DNA from: a virus
Virus record (IMG/VR): IMGVR_UViG_3300032249_000355
Location: 1 to 22,403 of that record
Strand: one strand, 5' to 3'
Length of the DNA stretch: 22,403 nucleotides
Of the stretch, positions 14,342 through 19,795 are shown one piece after another. The translations under genes were made by a program, and so were the position numbers. Each line of letters opens with the position of its first letter. Within the stretch, counting starts at the first letter, position 1. The notes under the pieces were generated by a model, which was not told the DNA's origin, did no database searches, and saw nothing but the letters and a program-made list of their open reading frames with translations.

Positions 14342-15240
14342 ACCATGTGTTTTGTTTCGTAAGTTCAGCTAAGACAGAACATTTTTCAGCGCTTGCTTTA
14401 GATTCTTTTTTTAACAATACAAAACTAGAGCCAGGAGACATATTTGTATTCGTTAACAATGACGGAACAAATTCATTTAGAAAAAGCTATCCAATAGATG
14501 TGTATATAAATAATAAGACTCCAAAGTCTTGGGCAGAAAACTTTAATAAAGGTTTAAGAATAGCTAAAAGATTTAAAAAACACTTCGTAGTAATAACAAA
14601 CGATATTGTATTTACTAAAAATTGGTTTGAGCCATTAAAACAAAGAGATGATGCTGTGTTGATACCTGCTTGTAATATAAATTATTTATATAATGCTGCA
14701 GAATTTAAAACTTCTCCATGTATGCAAATGGAAGAATATATTGGAAAAGAAAAACATTTAGAATCTATTGTTGAATTTCATCAAAACAAATTTAAGTTTG
14801 AGGACCTACAAGAAAGAATATTTATGCAATTATATTTAGGAAGAATTCCGTATCAAGTACATAGCAGTGTGGGTTATTTTGATCATACATTTTCTAACTG
14901 TGGTGGAGAAGATATGGATTATAGAATTAGATGTGCAATACAGGGTTTTAAAACTATGGTAGCAAATCATTCATTAACATTACATTTTCATGGTAAATCT
15001 AGTTGGGATGGAAGTGAGTCAACTTATGAAGAAGAGCAAAGAAGAGCAAAATACATAGATAAATCAATGAAAAAATGGGGTTTAGACCTTACAGAGATAT
15101 TTATTAAAGGTAATAATGCTAAACAACATTGCACTCAACTAGGGCTTGAAGAGTATTTTAATAAGGGTGAATCTTTTAATATAATGAGAACATTAGTACA
15201 AAAGAACTTGCCAAAAGAACAAATAACCTCTAATAACTAA
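14338..15240 (+). CDS. GT-A type glycosyltransferase
   Basis: The 300-residue protein begins with a beta strand (HVFCFVSSAK) and has the nucleotide-binding features of a GT-A fold: VFVNNDGTNS (about 37-46), SWAENFNKGLRIAKRF, and the DxD-like ITNDIVF with Asp89. A late acidic pair Glu191-Asp192 (GGEDMDYRIR) resembles the catalytic ED of GT2/GT27-like enzymes, and a His further on (LHFHGKSSW) may help bind metal. It probably transfers the sugar made by the coupled epimerase. The acceptor is unknown. The ATGA overlap indicates translational coupling. No signal peptide, so it acts in the cytoplasm. Confidence 0.85.
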   Translation: MNHVFCFVSSAKTEHFSALALDSFFNNTKLEPGDIFVFVNNDGTNSFRKSYPIDVYINNKTPKSWAENFNKGLRIAKRFKKHFVVITNDIVFTKNWFEPLKQRDDAVLIPACNINYLYNAAEFKTSPCMQMEEYIGKEKHLESIVEFHQNKFKFEDLQERIFMQLYLGRIPYQVHSSVGYFDHTFSNCGGEDMDYRIRCAIQGFKTMVANHSLTLHFHGKSSWDGSESTYEEEQRRAKYIDKSMKKWGLDLTEIFIKGNNAKQHCTQLGLEEYFNKGESFNIMRTLVQKNLPKEQITSNN

Positions 15241-15242
15241 TC

Positions 15243-15437
15243 ATGGATATAATTATTTATAAAACTTGTAATCACTGTAAAGGTAATGGGTACATGACTG
15301 TGTATTTGAATGAAGGAACTGTTACTTGTAATGAATGTGGTGGTGCGGGTTATTTTTATCCAAGTAAGACGAACAATGAAACACGAACAACGGACATCAA
15401 CCCTAATCAGGAGTCCGTATCATGTCAACAACCGTAG
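15243..15437 (+). CDS. DnaJ-type zinc-finger microprotein (64 aa)
   Basis: Two CxxCxGxG-type motifs (CNHCKGNGY and CNECGGAGY) spaced as in the DnaJ central zinc domain are expected to bind one zinc ion. No J-domain is present, so this is a stand-alone zinc-ribbon protein of a kind common in phages. The C-terminal third (from about residue 42) is polar and is encoded by DNA containing a copy of the dispersed CACGAACAACGGACA repeat, suggesting that this tail arose by repeat insertion. The end overlaps the next gene by 16 bases. Confidence 0.75.
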   Translation: MDIIIYKTCNHCKGNGYMTVYLNEGTVTCNECGGAGYFYPSKTNNETRTTDINPNQESVSCQQP

Positions 15438-15745
15438 ATCCGAAGTTAGAGTTTACAAAGACACTCGAAATATTAGCAACACGATTAAATAAAACCGAAT
15501 ACGATAGAGTAACTTCAACATTATTTCTGCTATACTGTGGAGATTCAATGGGGTTTCAACAAAATGCTGATCCTTATTTAATTCCTACATTTAAGAAAAT
15601 ATGGGAAGAAACTAAACAAAAAAGATTAAGTAACTTTGCAGTAATAAGGCGGTTTAAAGTGTATGAAAACAAAGAAAAAGAAATCGGACAAGGTGTTAAA
15701 AATGTTCATCGACAAGGAAATGGAGATGCAAGTGAAAAGTATTAA
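15422..15745 (+). CDS. Unknown 107-aa protein
   Basis: A Shine-Dalgarno CAGGAG (about 7 bases before ATG) supports the start. The product is helical with an N-terminal LEFTKTLEILATRLNKTEYDRVTSTLF and a central LLYCGDSMGF. The C-terminal 25 residues are basic and polar and lie in the region overlapping the next gene. No known family. Its position in a run of small overlapping genes between the sugar genes and the packaging region suggests an accessory role. Confidence 0.7.
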   Translation: MSTTVDPKLEFTKTLEILATRLNKTEYDRVTSTLFLLYCGDSMGFQQNADPYLIPTFKKIWEETKQKRLSNFAVIRRFKVYENKEKEIGQGVKNVHRQGNGDASEKY

Positions 15746-15986
15746 GCGATCTCTATCCAAGTACCATCAAAGGGATTATCATTACACTATGGACGAGTTA
15801 GATTTATTCATTGAAGAATTCATGGCTTTACAAAAGGGGACAACAAAATTAACTCCTTTAGAGGCACGCCTATTAATGGAACAAGTGAATATCAGTTATG
15901 ACATAAGCAAAGAAAGGAAACTACCAATAGAAACGAGGTATTACGGTGAGTTACTCTCCAGGCTTATTAAAAGTTATGGGCATTGA
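15726..15986 (+). CDS. Unknown small helical protein (86 aa from ATG 15726)
   Basis: The open frame begins at 15663, but that start would overlap the previous gene by 83 bases. ATG 15726 has AAGGA 7 bases upstream and a 20-base overlap, and ATG 15702 is also possible. The product has an N-terminal basic helix (VKSIKRSLSKYHQRDY), a middle acidic helix (MDELDLFIEEFMALQ) and a C-terminal helix ending in LLSRLIKSYGH. No family recognised. Its end overlaps the next gene by 41 bases. Confidence 0.65.
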   Translation: MQVKSIKRSLSKYHQRDYHYTMDELDLFIEEFMALQKGTTKLTPLEARLLMEQVNISYDISKERKLPIETRYYGELLSRLIKSYGH

Positions 15987-16389
15987 AATTGCCAATTCAC
16001 TTTTAGAAATCAATAAACACGAACCAGAACAAAAGTTGTGGCAAGCAGTCCTTGTCAACGCTTTTGAAGATGTGCTGTGTAATGCATCTGATAAAAAATC
16101 AGCAATAGCTAAATGGCAAGCAAACGAATGGTTTAAAAATTCTAATGAAAAAGATTTTGAATCTATTTGTTATATGTCTGGGTTTGAACCAGAATATGTG
16201 ACACAAAGATATAATTTAGCAGTTAAAGAAAAGAAAATTAAATTCAATGAGCGACAAAATGCCTGGGGCGAATATTATAAAGTTTTAATGAAGTTTCATG
16301 CAGCAGATACAAGAGAGCTTAAACGAGAGCTTAAATTAAGTCTTGAAAAGGTTAGACAAAAGGTGCTTCAAACAAAATTTGAAGACTAG
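15946..16389 (+). CDS. Conserved-looking phage protein of unknown function (147 aa)
   Basis: The GTG start at 15946 is supported by the Shine-Dalgarno GAGGT six bases upstream. The middle follows a pattern I associate with short phage proteins found near packaging genes: LWQAVLVNAFEDV, then AKWQANEWF, then DFESICYMSGFEPEYVTQRY. The last part resembles a small helix-turn-helix (ESICYMSGFEPEYVTQRY), which would allow DNA binding, but this is not certain. The C-terminal half is a charged helix ending in KVLQTKFED. It is the last gene before the acidic microprotein and the candidate sRNA. Confidence 0.75.
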   Translation: MSYSPGLLKVMGIEIANSLLEINKHEPEQKLWQAVLVNAFEDVLCNASDKKSAIAKWQANEWFKNSNEKDFESICYMSGFEPEYVTQRYNLAVKEKKIKFNERQNAWGEYYKVLMKFHAADTRELKRELKLSLEKVRQKVLQTKFED

Positions 16390-16448
16390 TATTGCTCTCA
16401 TCTAAAATCGTAGTCTAAACTTATTCCTCTAAAAACAAAGGAGGAAAC

Positions 16449-16610
16449 ATGCCTAAAAAGAAAAAAGAAGAAACACTAGAAGATATCTTAGATAGAATTG
16501 AAACAGATATTCAGACTATCAGAGATAAAATAGAAGAAAATAACGACAATTTTGATGATTCTGACGATGATTCTGACGATGATTTTGAAGATGAATCAGA
16601 TGAAGAGTAG
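16449..16610 (+). CDS. Acidic-tail microprotein (53 aa)
   Basis: An excellent Shine-Dalgarno (AAAGGAGG, 5-6 bases before ATG) marks the start. The product has three parts: a basic start (MPKKKK), a coiled-coil helix (LEDILDRIETDIQTIRDKIEE) and a highly acidic Asp/Glu/Ser tail of about 22 residues. The tail is partly coded by a tandem 12-base repeat (TTCTGACGATGA twice, about 16558-16581). Acidic small phage proteins can mimic DNA (for example T7 Ocr) or block host nucleases and RNA polymerase, but nothing here proves that. It stands alone, followed by a promoter and terminator. Confidence 0.7.
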   Translation: MPKKKKEETLEDILDRIETDIQTIRDKIEENNDNFDDSDDDSDDDFEDESDEE

Positions 16611-16615
16611 AGGTA

Positions 16616-16645
16616 TTGACAGTTAAGTACAACCGCAAGTAGTAT
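16616..16645 (+). promoter_or_regulatory. Promoter TTGACA-N18-TAGTAT for the candidate sRNA
   Basis: Consensus TTGACA (16616-16621) with TAGTAT (16640-16645) at an 18-base spacing. Alternative -10 hexamers TATATA/TATAGA follow at longer spacing. It starts six bases after the stop of the acidic microprotein and points into a stretch with no ORF that ends at a terminator about 80 bases on. Confidence 0.45.
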
Positions 16646-16651
16646 ATAGAT

Positions 16652-16728
16652 TCAAATATTTTCATATTTGACCTTTCTTTTTGTTTAAGTTGTAGGGGGC
16701 CTAGTTTCAACACTAGGCCTTCTCTTTA
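16652..16728 (+). ncRNA. Candidate small non-coding RNA (about 77 nt)
   Basis: Between a consensus-type -35/-10 pair and a strong terminator lies a stretch with no ORF. It opens with a perfect hairpin CAAATAT-TTTC-ATATTTG (16653-16670), continues with a pyrimidine-rich single-stranded segment (ACCTTTCTTTTTG, 16671-16683) and ends in the terminator hairpin. Hairpin, unpaired U/C-rich region, terminator is the layout of trans-acting sRNAs. The pyrimidine segment is partly complementary to Shine-Dalgarno regions such as that before 4472. No known family; transcription is inferred. Confidence 0.4.
16695..16728 (+). terminator. Rho-independent terminator
   Basis: Perfect 8-bp stem GGCCTAGT (16698-16705) / ACTAGGCC (16712-16719) with loop TTCAAC, extendable by three pairs including two G-U, followed by a T-rich tail (TTCTCTTT). 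Confidence 0.75.
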
Positions 16729-16786
16729 CTACTTGAAAATCTCACAACACAACCTACATTAGAATAAATTAACTAATGAGGAAAAC

Positions 16787-16906
16787 ATGCCTAACTATTC
16801 AGAAATAAAGTCTTATTGGACAAAGTTTGCAACAGATGTAACAGCAGATGTTAAATCTTTTTGGGAAAACTACTTTAAGACCATTGAGTCCATCTATAAA
16901 AAATAG
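16787..16906 (+). CDS. Small amphipathic-helix protein (39 aa)
   Basis: A Shine-Dalgarno-like GAGGA sits 5 bases before ATG. The 39 residues form one long amphipathic helix with regularly placed aromatics (YWTKF, SFWENYF) and alternating charge, somewhat like a phasin repeat, but too short for a firm family call. It stands alone, after a terminator and before the gene-free structured region. The coding call rests on the start signal, reading-frame composition and a clean TAG stop. Confidence 0.55.
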   Translation: MPNYSEIKSYWTKFATDVTADVKSFWENYFKTIESIYKK

Positions 16907-16944
16907 TTGTTGACAACAATATATTAATAATTAAATTAACACTT

Positions 16945-17083
16945 GGAACAACTAACCTAGTTATGTGATGTTGTTCCGTCATGGTTAATCTCCGTGATTT
17001 GTTGGTTATTAGGCTTTCATGGTGAGCCAAAGATCACCATGCTCTTCTCCTGTTTGGTTTGTTAGATTTCCGAGCAGGAGAGG
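16945..17083 (+). other. Three strong consecutive hairpins in the gene-free region
   Basis: Within 139 bases without an ORF there are three independent stems: GGAACAAC/GTTGTTCC (16945-16952 with 16970-16977), CATGGTGA/TCACCATG with loop GCCAAAGA (17018-17041), and a 9-bp stem CTTCTCCTG/CAGGAGAGG (17044-17052 with 17075-17083, one G-U). TTGACA lies upstream (16910-16915) inside the palindrome TTGTTG-A-CAACAA. This may be a structured RNA or the DNA secondary structure of a packaging/origin site. I cannot match it to a known RNA family or to a tRNA. Confidence 0.5.
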
Positions 17084-17088
17084 ACTAT

Positions 17089-17335
17089 CAAAGACAGTCC
17101 TAAGACAGCCAAAGACATCTCAAATGTCTTTGCTTAAGTCATTGTAATTAAAGCATAATTAAGCAAAAAACTATATCAAAGACAGTATATATAGGATGGG
17201 GTACCCTAAAAATAAAAATACCCATACCCCCCTGTCTTTGCGTCTTTGGGGGTAAAATTTGCCATATTGTATATATAAATCAATGGGTTAGTCTAAGACA
17301 CTTGCGATGTCTTTGCCTGTCTTTGCGTGTCTTTG
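17089..17335. repeat. Array of nine GTCTTTG heptamers in both orientations (iterons / pac site candidate)
   Basis: Forward GTCTTTG copies start at 17126, 17234, 17242, 17309, 17319 and 17329. Reverse copies (CAAAGAC) start at 17089, 17110 and 17177. The copies at 17309, 17319 and 17329 are exactly 10 bases apart, one helical turn, and read TGTCTTTG each time. The copies at 17110 and 17126 form a perfect 9-bp hairpin (17110-17132). Between copies is a C-rich/A-rich stretch (17190-17230). The array ends about 210 bases before terS. Repeated protein-binding boxes next to terS are what TerS recognises in pac/cos phages; an origin with iterons is the alternative. Confidence 0.65.
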
Positions 17336-17378
17336 GTTGATTTTACTTGTGTTTTTGAAAATTAGTAACCATTTGCTA

Positions 17379-17404
17379 ATTTCCTAGGCTATAAATTAGG
17401 AAAT
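17379..17404. other. Inverted repeat ATTTCCTA/TAGGAAAT before terS
   Basis: Perfect 8-bp arms (17379-17386 and 17397-17404) around a 10-base centre. It lies between the heptamer array and terS and could be an operator, a cleavage-site element or a weak terminator without a T-run. The remaining bases to 17548 hold only AT-rich DNA and one copy of the dispersed ACGAACAACGGAC repeat (17491-17512). Confidence 0.4.
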
Positions 17405-17548
17405 ATAAGGACTATACCCTATTTTATATATAATAAATAACAAATATTCAGGAATAGCGTACTCGAAATGCAATTTAAAGATTAGTGGTTCACGAACAAC
17501 GGACAACGGAACTAGACAAGGCGTGTGTTTATAACCTATTATGGTTGT

Positions 17549-18070
17549 ATGGGTAAACTTCCAAATACATTAAAATCTTCGTTTCATTTAACACCAAAGC
17601 AAAAGAAGTTTGCTGAAGTTATGGTTGCTAAGTGGGGACAAATTACAAAAGCAGAAGCTGTGAGAGAAGCAGGTTATGAACCAAAGCGAGATAATGGTGC
17701 GTCAGAATTAGGATCGAAATTAACAAATCCAAATAAGAATCCTCATGTAGTTAGATACATAGAAAAATTAAGAGCAGCAGAGACATTAAAATGGGAAAAA
17801 GATAAACTTAGATCTTATAAACAATTTGATCGTATGCGTGAGGGTGCAATAGAAAAAAATCAATTCAACGCAGCAATCAATGCAGAGAAATCAATCGGTC
17901 AAATGGCAGGTTTCTTTGTAAACAAAAGTGAAGTAAATGTAATAGGGTTGGAGGGAATGTCTCGTGAACAACTTGAAAAGCGACTCGATGAACTTGAGCG
18001 AAAGATTGGCGAAGGTAAAAATATCATCGATGCGGAAGCAGAAGTTGTTGAAGCTGTCGAACAGTCCTGA
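17549..18070 (+). CDS. terS: Terminase small subunit (TerS)
   Basis: The product has the terminase small-subunit layout. An N-terminal DNA-binding domain starts with LTPKQKKFAEVMVAKWG and continues QITKAEAVREAGY, a helix-turn-helix-like pair, then ASELGSKLTNPNKNPHVVRYIEKL, as in the Terminase_2/P27-like groups. A central helical oligomerisation region and a C-terminal acidic, coiled tail (LEKRLDELERKIGEG...AEAEVVEAVEQS) follow and would contact TerL. TerS rings bind repeated sites on concatemeric DNA to start packaging; the GTCTTTG array just upstream is a natural target. ATG 17549 is chosen because it begins MGKLPNTL; an in-frame GTG at 17525 adds eight residues without a Shine-Dalgarno. Unusually, terL is 3.3 kb away. 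Confidence 0.85.
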   Translation: MGKLPNTLKSSFHLTPKQKKFAEVMVAKWGQITKAEAVREAGYEPKRDNGASELGSKLTNPNKNPHVVRYIEKLRAAETLKWEKDKLRSYKQFDRMREGAIEKNQFNAAINAEKSIGQMAGFFVNKSEVNVIGLEGMSREQLEKRLDELERKIGEGKNIIDAEAEVVEAVEQS

Positions 18071-18182
18071 TTGGAAGGACTTCATACAAGTATTCAACGC
18101 CGTACATAATCCAAAAACGATAACTGCTAAAACAGGTATTGTTTCAATTAGTGTGACAAATGATAAAAAAAGAAGAACATAA
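18030..18182 (+). CDS. Small unknown protein between terS and the 18160 gene (50 aa)
   Basis: In the +1 frame relative to terS, an ORF from ATG 18030 (or TTG 18045/18048) runs through the end of terS and fills the otherwise empty 90 bases to the next gene. The residues outside the overlap (SPDWKDFIQVFNAVHNPKTITAKTGIVSISV) look protein-like, with a beta-strand end and the basic tail DKKRRT. Overlaps at both ends (41 and 23 bases) are long but in keeping with the packing here. Moderate support only; a non-coding spacer is the alternative. Confidence 0.4.
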   Translation: MRKQKLLKLSNSPDWKDFIQVFNAVHNPKTITAKTGIVSISVTNDKKRRT

Positions 18183-18420
18183 ATATCCTTTGGTCAAAGT
18201 AATATGGATTGATATTACTGCAGATTCTAATTGGAAATCATTATCAGAACTAGACAAGGAATCTTTGCCTGTATGTGTTTCGGTTGGTTATCTGTATTCA
18301 ATTAAAAATAAAATTACTAGATTATTTGCTGACTATTCTTTAAAAGATGGAGAGATTGATGAGGTTGGCAACACAACTTTGATACCTAATAGTGTGATAA
18401 TAAATGTGAAAAAGTTATAA
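18160..18420 (+). CDS. Conserved-looking small phage protein (86 aa)
   Basis: The product has a compact beta-rich shape: PLVKVIWIDITADSNWKSLSEL, then PVCVSVGYLYSIKNKITRLFADYS, then a final strand IPNSVIINVKKL. The pattern of an I/V-W-x-D-I strand, a Trp-Ser segment, an S-V-G-Y/W strand and a closing I-P-x-S-V-I strand is one I have seen in small proteins of many phages, without known function. It lies between terS and the VRR-NUC nuclease, in a run typical of genes around the packaging module. Confidence 0.75.
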   Translation: MIKKEEHKYPLVKVIWIDITADSNWKSLSELDKESLPVCVSVGYLYSIKNKITRLFADYSLKDGEIDEVGNTTLIPNSVIINVKKL

Positions 18421-18438
18421 CCTTGCCTTGTTCCTTTC

Positions 18439-18834
18439 ATGTCTAAATCAAATGAATTTAATCTATATCAAACAATAAAATCTAAATTAAAAAACGTACA
18501 TTTTACAAGGGTAGAATCATCAACGCAGAATGGAATACCTGACGTAAACGCTTGTAAAAATGGTAGCGAATGTTGGTTGGAACTCAAGTGTAATTCAGCC
18601 AAGAATCTGGGCTTGTCTAAGTATCAAATGGTTTGGATTATGAACCGAACAAAAGCAGGTGGCAAAGTATTTATTATCAATAGACCCCTCTCGCAAGGTG
18701 CCCTGAAAATCTATACGGGTTCCGTTGTCCGTGTTTCAGGGATCTCGGACAACGAACCACCAACTCTCGTTCTCGGTCCTAAAAAATTTGAATGGCAGCT
18801 CCTGGATCAGCTCCTGTTTCCAGCCTCCAGGTAG
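18439..18834 (+). CDS. VRR-NUC/PD-(D/E)XK endonuclease
   Basis: The N-terminal 60 residues carry the VRR-NUC core: Glu26 (RVESSTQNG), Gly32-x-Pro-Asp35 (NGIPDV) and Glu48-x-Lys50 (WLELK), followed by helix SKYQMVWIMNRTKAGGKVFII. The catalytic set E..PD..ExK is complete. Phage VRR-NUC proteins are single-domain nucleases that cut branched DNA (Holliday-junction resolvase-like) or take part in packaging and recombination. Here it lies between terS and terL, favouring trimming of branched DNA before packaging. Oddity: codons after about residue 90 run through CTCTCG/ACAACGGA-type repeats and the GC-richer patch, so the C-terminal 35 residues may be a recent, repeat-derived extension. Confidence 0.85.
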   Translation: MSKSNEFNLYQTIKSKLKNVHFTRVESSTQNGIPDVNACKNGSECWLELKCNSAKNLGLSKYQMVWIMNRTKAGGKVFIINRPLSQGALKIYTGSVVRVSGISDNEPPTLVLGPKKFEWQLLDQLLFPASR

Positions 18835-19134
18835 CTCTCGGGATTCTCGTTGCTCGGTTGGCTATTTGCTTTTCTTAAAGTTCACCATGCAGCGTCTTCC
18901 CCGCAGGAAGCTCCGTGCTGTCAAGGAAAAAATACTAATGCTCGTACTTCTCGGTTCTCGGTTGGCTATTAGTTGTGGTTTAAACCATCAAAGTTCTCAG
19001 GCAGCCGAAGGCGTTTCACCTGTTTCCTTTCGAAGCTCTCGGTTGGTGTTTCGTTTTTCGTGGACAACGGAACTCTAAAGTACAGGGAGCCTGAGCACGA
19101 AGCTCTGTCAAGGAAAAATAATTTGGAAATGCTC

Positions 19135-19163
19135 TTGACTTTAATCCTGAGCTATCTTATCTA
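19135..19163 (+). promoter_or_regulatory. Candidate promoter TTGACT-N17-TATCTA with ATCTTATC half-site
   Basis: TTGACT (19135-19140), 17-base spacer, TATCTA (19158-19163). The octamer ATCTTATC (19154-19161), the left arm of the palindrome found complete at 20505-20522, overlaps the -10. Confidence 0.45.
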
Positions 19164-19170
19164 GATGGGA

Positions 19171-19212
19171 GCAGGGACACACGGTCTTGTAAATTGGCTA
19201 GCCAGTCCCTGC
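19171..19212 (+). promoter_or_regulatory. 5' leader hairpin GCAGGGAC/GTCCCTGC
   Basis: Perfect 8-bp arms (19171-19178 and 19205-19212) around 26 bases that contain the small palindrome TGGCTAGCCA. It begins where the 19135 promoter would start its RNA and ends 30 bases before the ATG at 19242, so it would cap the mRNA. It has no T-run. Possible roles are RNA stabilisation or translational control. Confidence 0.45.
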
Positions 19213-19241
19213 CAACTAACAACGAACAACGGAGAAACAAA

Positions 19242-19484
19242 ATGAAAAAGAAAATAGAGCCTGTGTGGGGTTGGGTAGATGATGATCATATCTCTATCCT
19301 TTGGAATGTTGAAGACGTTCAGACTCAAGCTAAAAAAAATGGTCTCAAACTTACGGAGGCAGAATGCCGGGAGGTTCTCGATGCGTGTTTAGATGGTCAT
19401 GATGCAAACTTCGGTATCAGTTGGGATACCTTGGACTTCCACATTAACGACATGTTTGGTGATAGAATCGGGAAGGTTGCGTGA
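19242..19484 (+). CDS. Small conserved-looking acidic protein (80 aa)
   Basis: ATG 19242 follows a GGAG eight bases upstream; an in-frame ATG at 19194 would read through the leader hairpin and is less likely. The protein has a strand-rich, acidic start (WGWVDDDHISILWNVEDV), then LTEAECREVLDACLDGHDANFGISWDTLDFHINDMF. The pattern of an E-C-x-E-V-L helix followed by HDA-x-GI-x-WD-x-L/I-x-x-HI matches a small protein family seen in phages and plasmids with no known role. It sits in the GC-richer patch yet reads as a clean protein, and its stop overlaps the next ATG (TGATG). Confidence 0.72.
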   Translation: MKKKIEPVWGWVDDDHISILWNVEDVQTQAKKNGLKLTEAECREVLDACLDGHDANFGISWDTLDFHINDMFGDRIGKVA

Positions 19485-19585
19485 TGCATGCGATGGCGCT
19501 GCTGTTGGTGTTGATGTTAATCCATCCGAAGACCTGGGTGCCGTTGTTCGGGATCCTCGTGCTCTTTTTCATATCATTGTTCTAA
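19484..19585 (+). CDS. Membrane micropeptide with two short spans (33 aa)
   Basis: ATG overlaps the stop of the previous gene (TGATG). The peptide is two hydrophobic runs (MALLLVLMLI and VPLFGILVLFFISLF) joined by the turn HPKTW, predicting a membrane hairpin. Base composition is about half G+C (32/60 in 19481-19540), unlike the AT-rich micro-ORFs at 12334-13343, so it may have a different origin. No family recognised. Confidence 0.48.
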   Translation: MHAMALLLVLMLIHPKTWVPLFGILVLFFISLF

Positions 19586-19795
19586 CCTCTCGCTCGGCTG
19601 CAGCCTGGAGCCAGGTGAATCTCTCGCTCGGTCATTGGCTGCCTGAGGCGTGGTTGAATGTGTAAGCTGAGCCGTCAGGCACGGGGGAAGCTGTTGTCAA
19701 GGATTAAATTTAGTGTTTATAAATTTAAAATATTTATTTGACTTTATCGTTTTAATAATTATTGTTTGGTTAAACAACTAACAAAAGGAGAAAGT
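19586..19795 (+). promoter_or_regulatory. Gene-free gap with repeats and promoter TTGACT-N16-TATTGT
   Basis: The left half holds two CTCTCGCTCGG copies (19588 and 19620) and a GAAGCT..TGTCAAGGA repeat (19687-19702). The right half turns abruptly AT-rich and has TTGACT (19738-19743) with TATTGT (19760-19765) at 16 bases, about 24 bases before the next Shine-Dalgarno. No ORF of substance. Confidence 0.5.

Larger units (their letters stand above)
18720..19241. repeat. GC-richer patch with decayed short repeats; no convincing gene from 18835 to 19241
   Basis: Copies of TCGGTTGGCTATT lie at about 18854 and 18957, with a shortened form at 19038. CTCTCG/TTCTCGG strings recur at 18766, 18835, 18949 and 19035. 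TGTCAAGGAAAAA follows GAAGCTC at about 18907 and 19099, and a third GAAGCT..TGTCAAGGA is at 19687. ACAACGGA-type repeats occur at 18720, 18746 and 19062. By hand count 18841-18900 is 28/60 G+C, against 14/60 in 20641-20700. Open frames here are low-complexity and start-poor. The patch looks like accumulated and degrading repeat insertions. Confidence 0.6.

Noticed and set aside
16519-16713. Minus-strand open frame of 64 codons
   Set aside because: Complement of the acidic repeat tail and terminator; the HRQNHRQNH string simply mirrors the GACGATGATTCT repeat.
16940-17110. Possible tRNA in the structured region
   Set aside because: Stems are present but no acceptor/T-arm arrangement, no GTTCRA box at the correct place and no cloverleaf of normal spacing.
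17089-17335. CRISPR array
   Set aside because: Repeats are only 7 bases, occur on both strands and have irregular spacing; no cas genes in the window.
17964-18182. Programmed frameshift between terS and the following frame
   Set aside because: No clear slippery heptamer at the overlap, and terS already has a normal acidic C-terminus; a separate small ORF from 18030 is the simpler reading.
18725-19164. Plus-strand open frames of 117 and 63 codons in the GC-richer patch
   Set aside because: Translations are Ser/Arg/Leu-rich and built from the CTCTCG/TCGG repeats. No start signal, and the first overlaps the VRR-NUC gene by more than 100 bases.
19393-19665. Plus-strand open frame of 90 codons
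   Set aside because: Overlaps the well-supported 80-aa gene and the membrane micropeptide in another frame; start without Shine-Dalgarno and no protein-like pattern.
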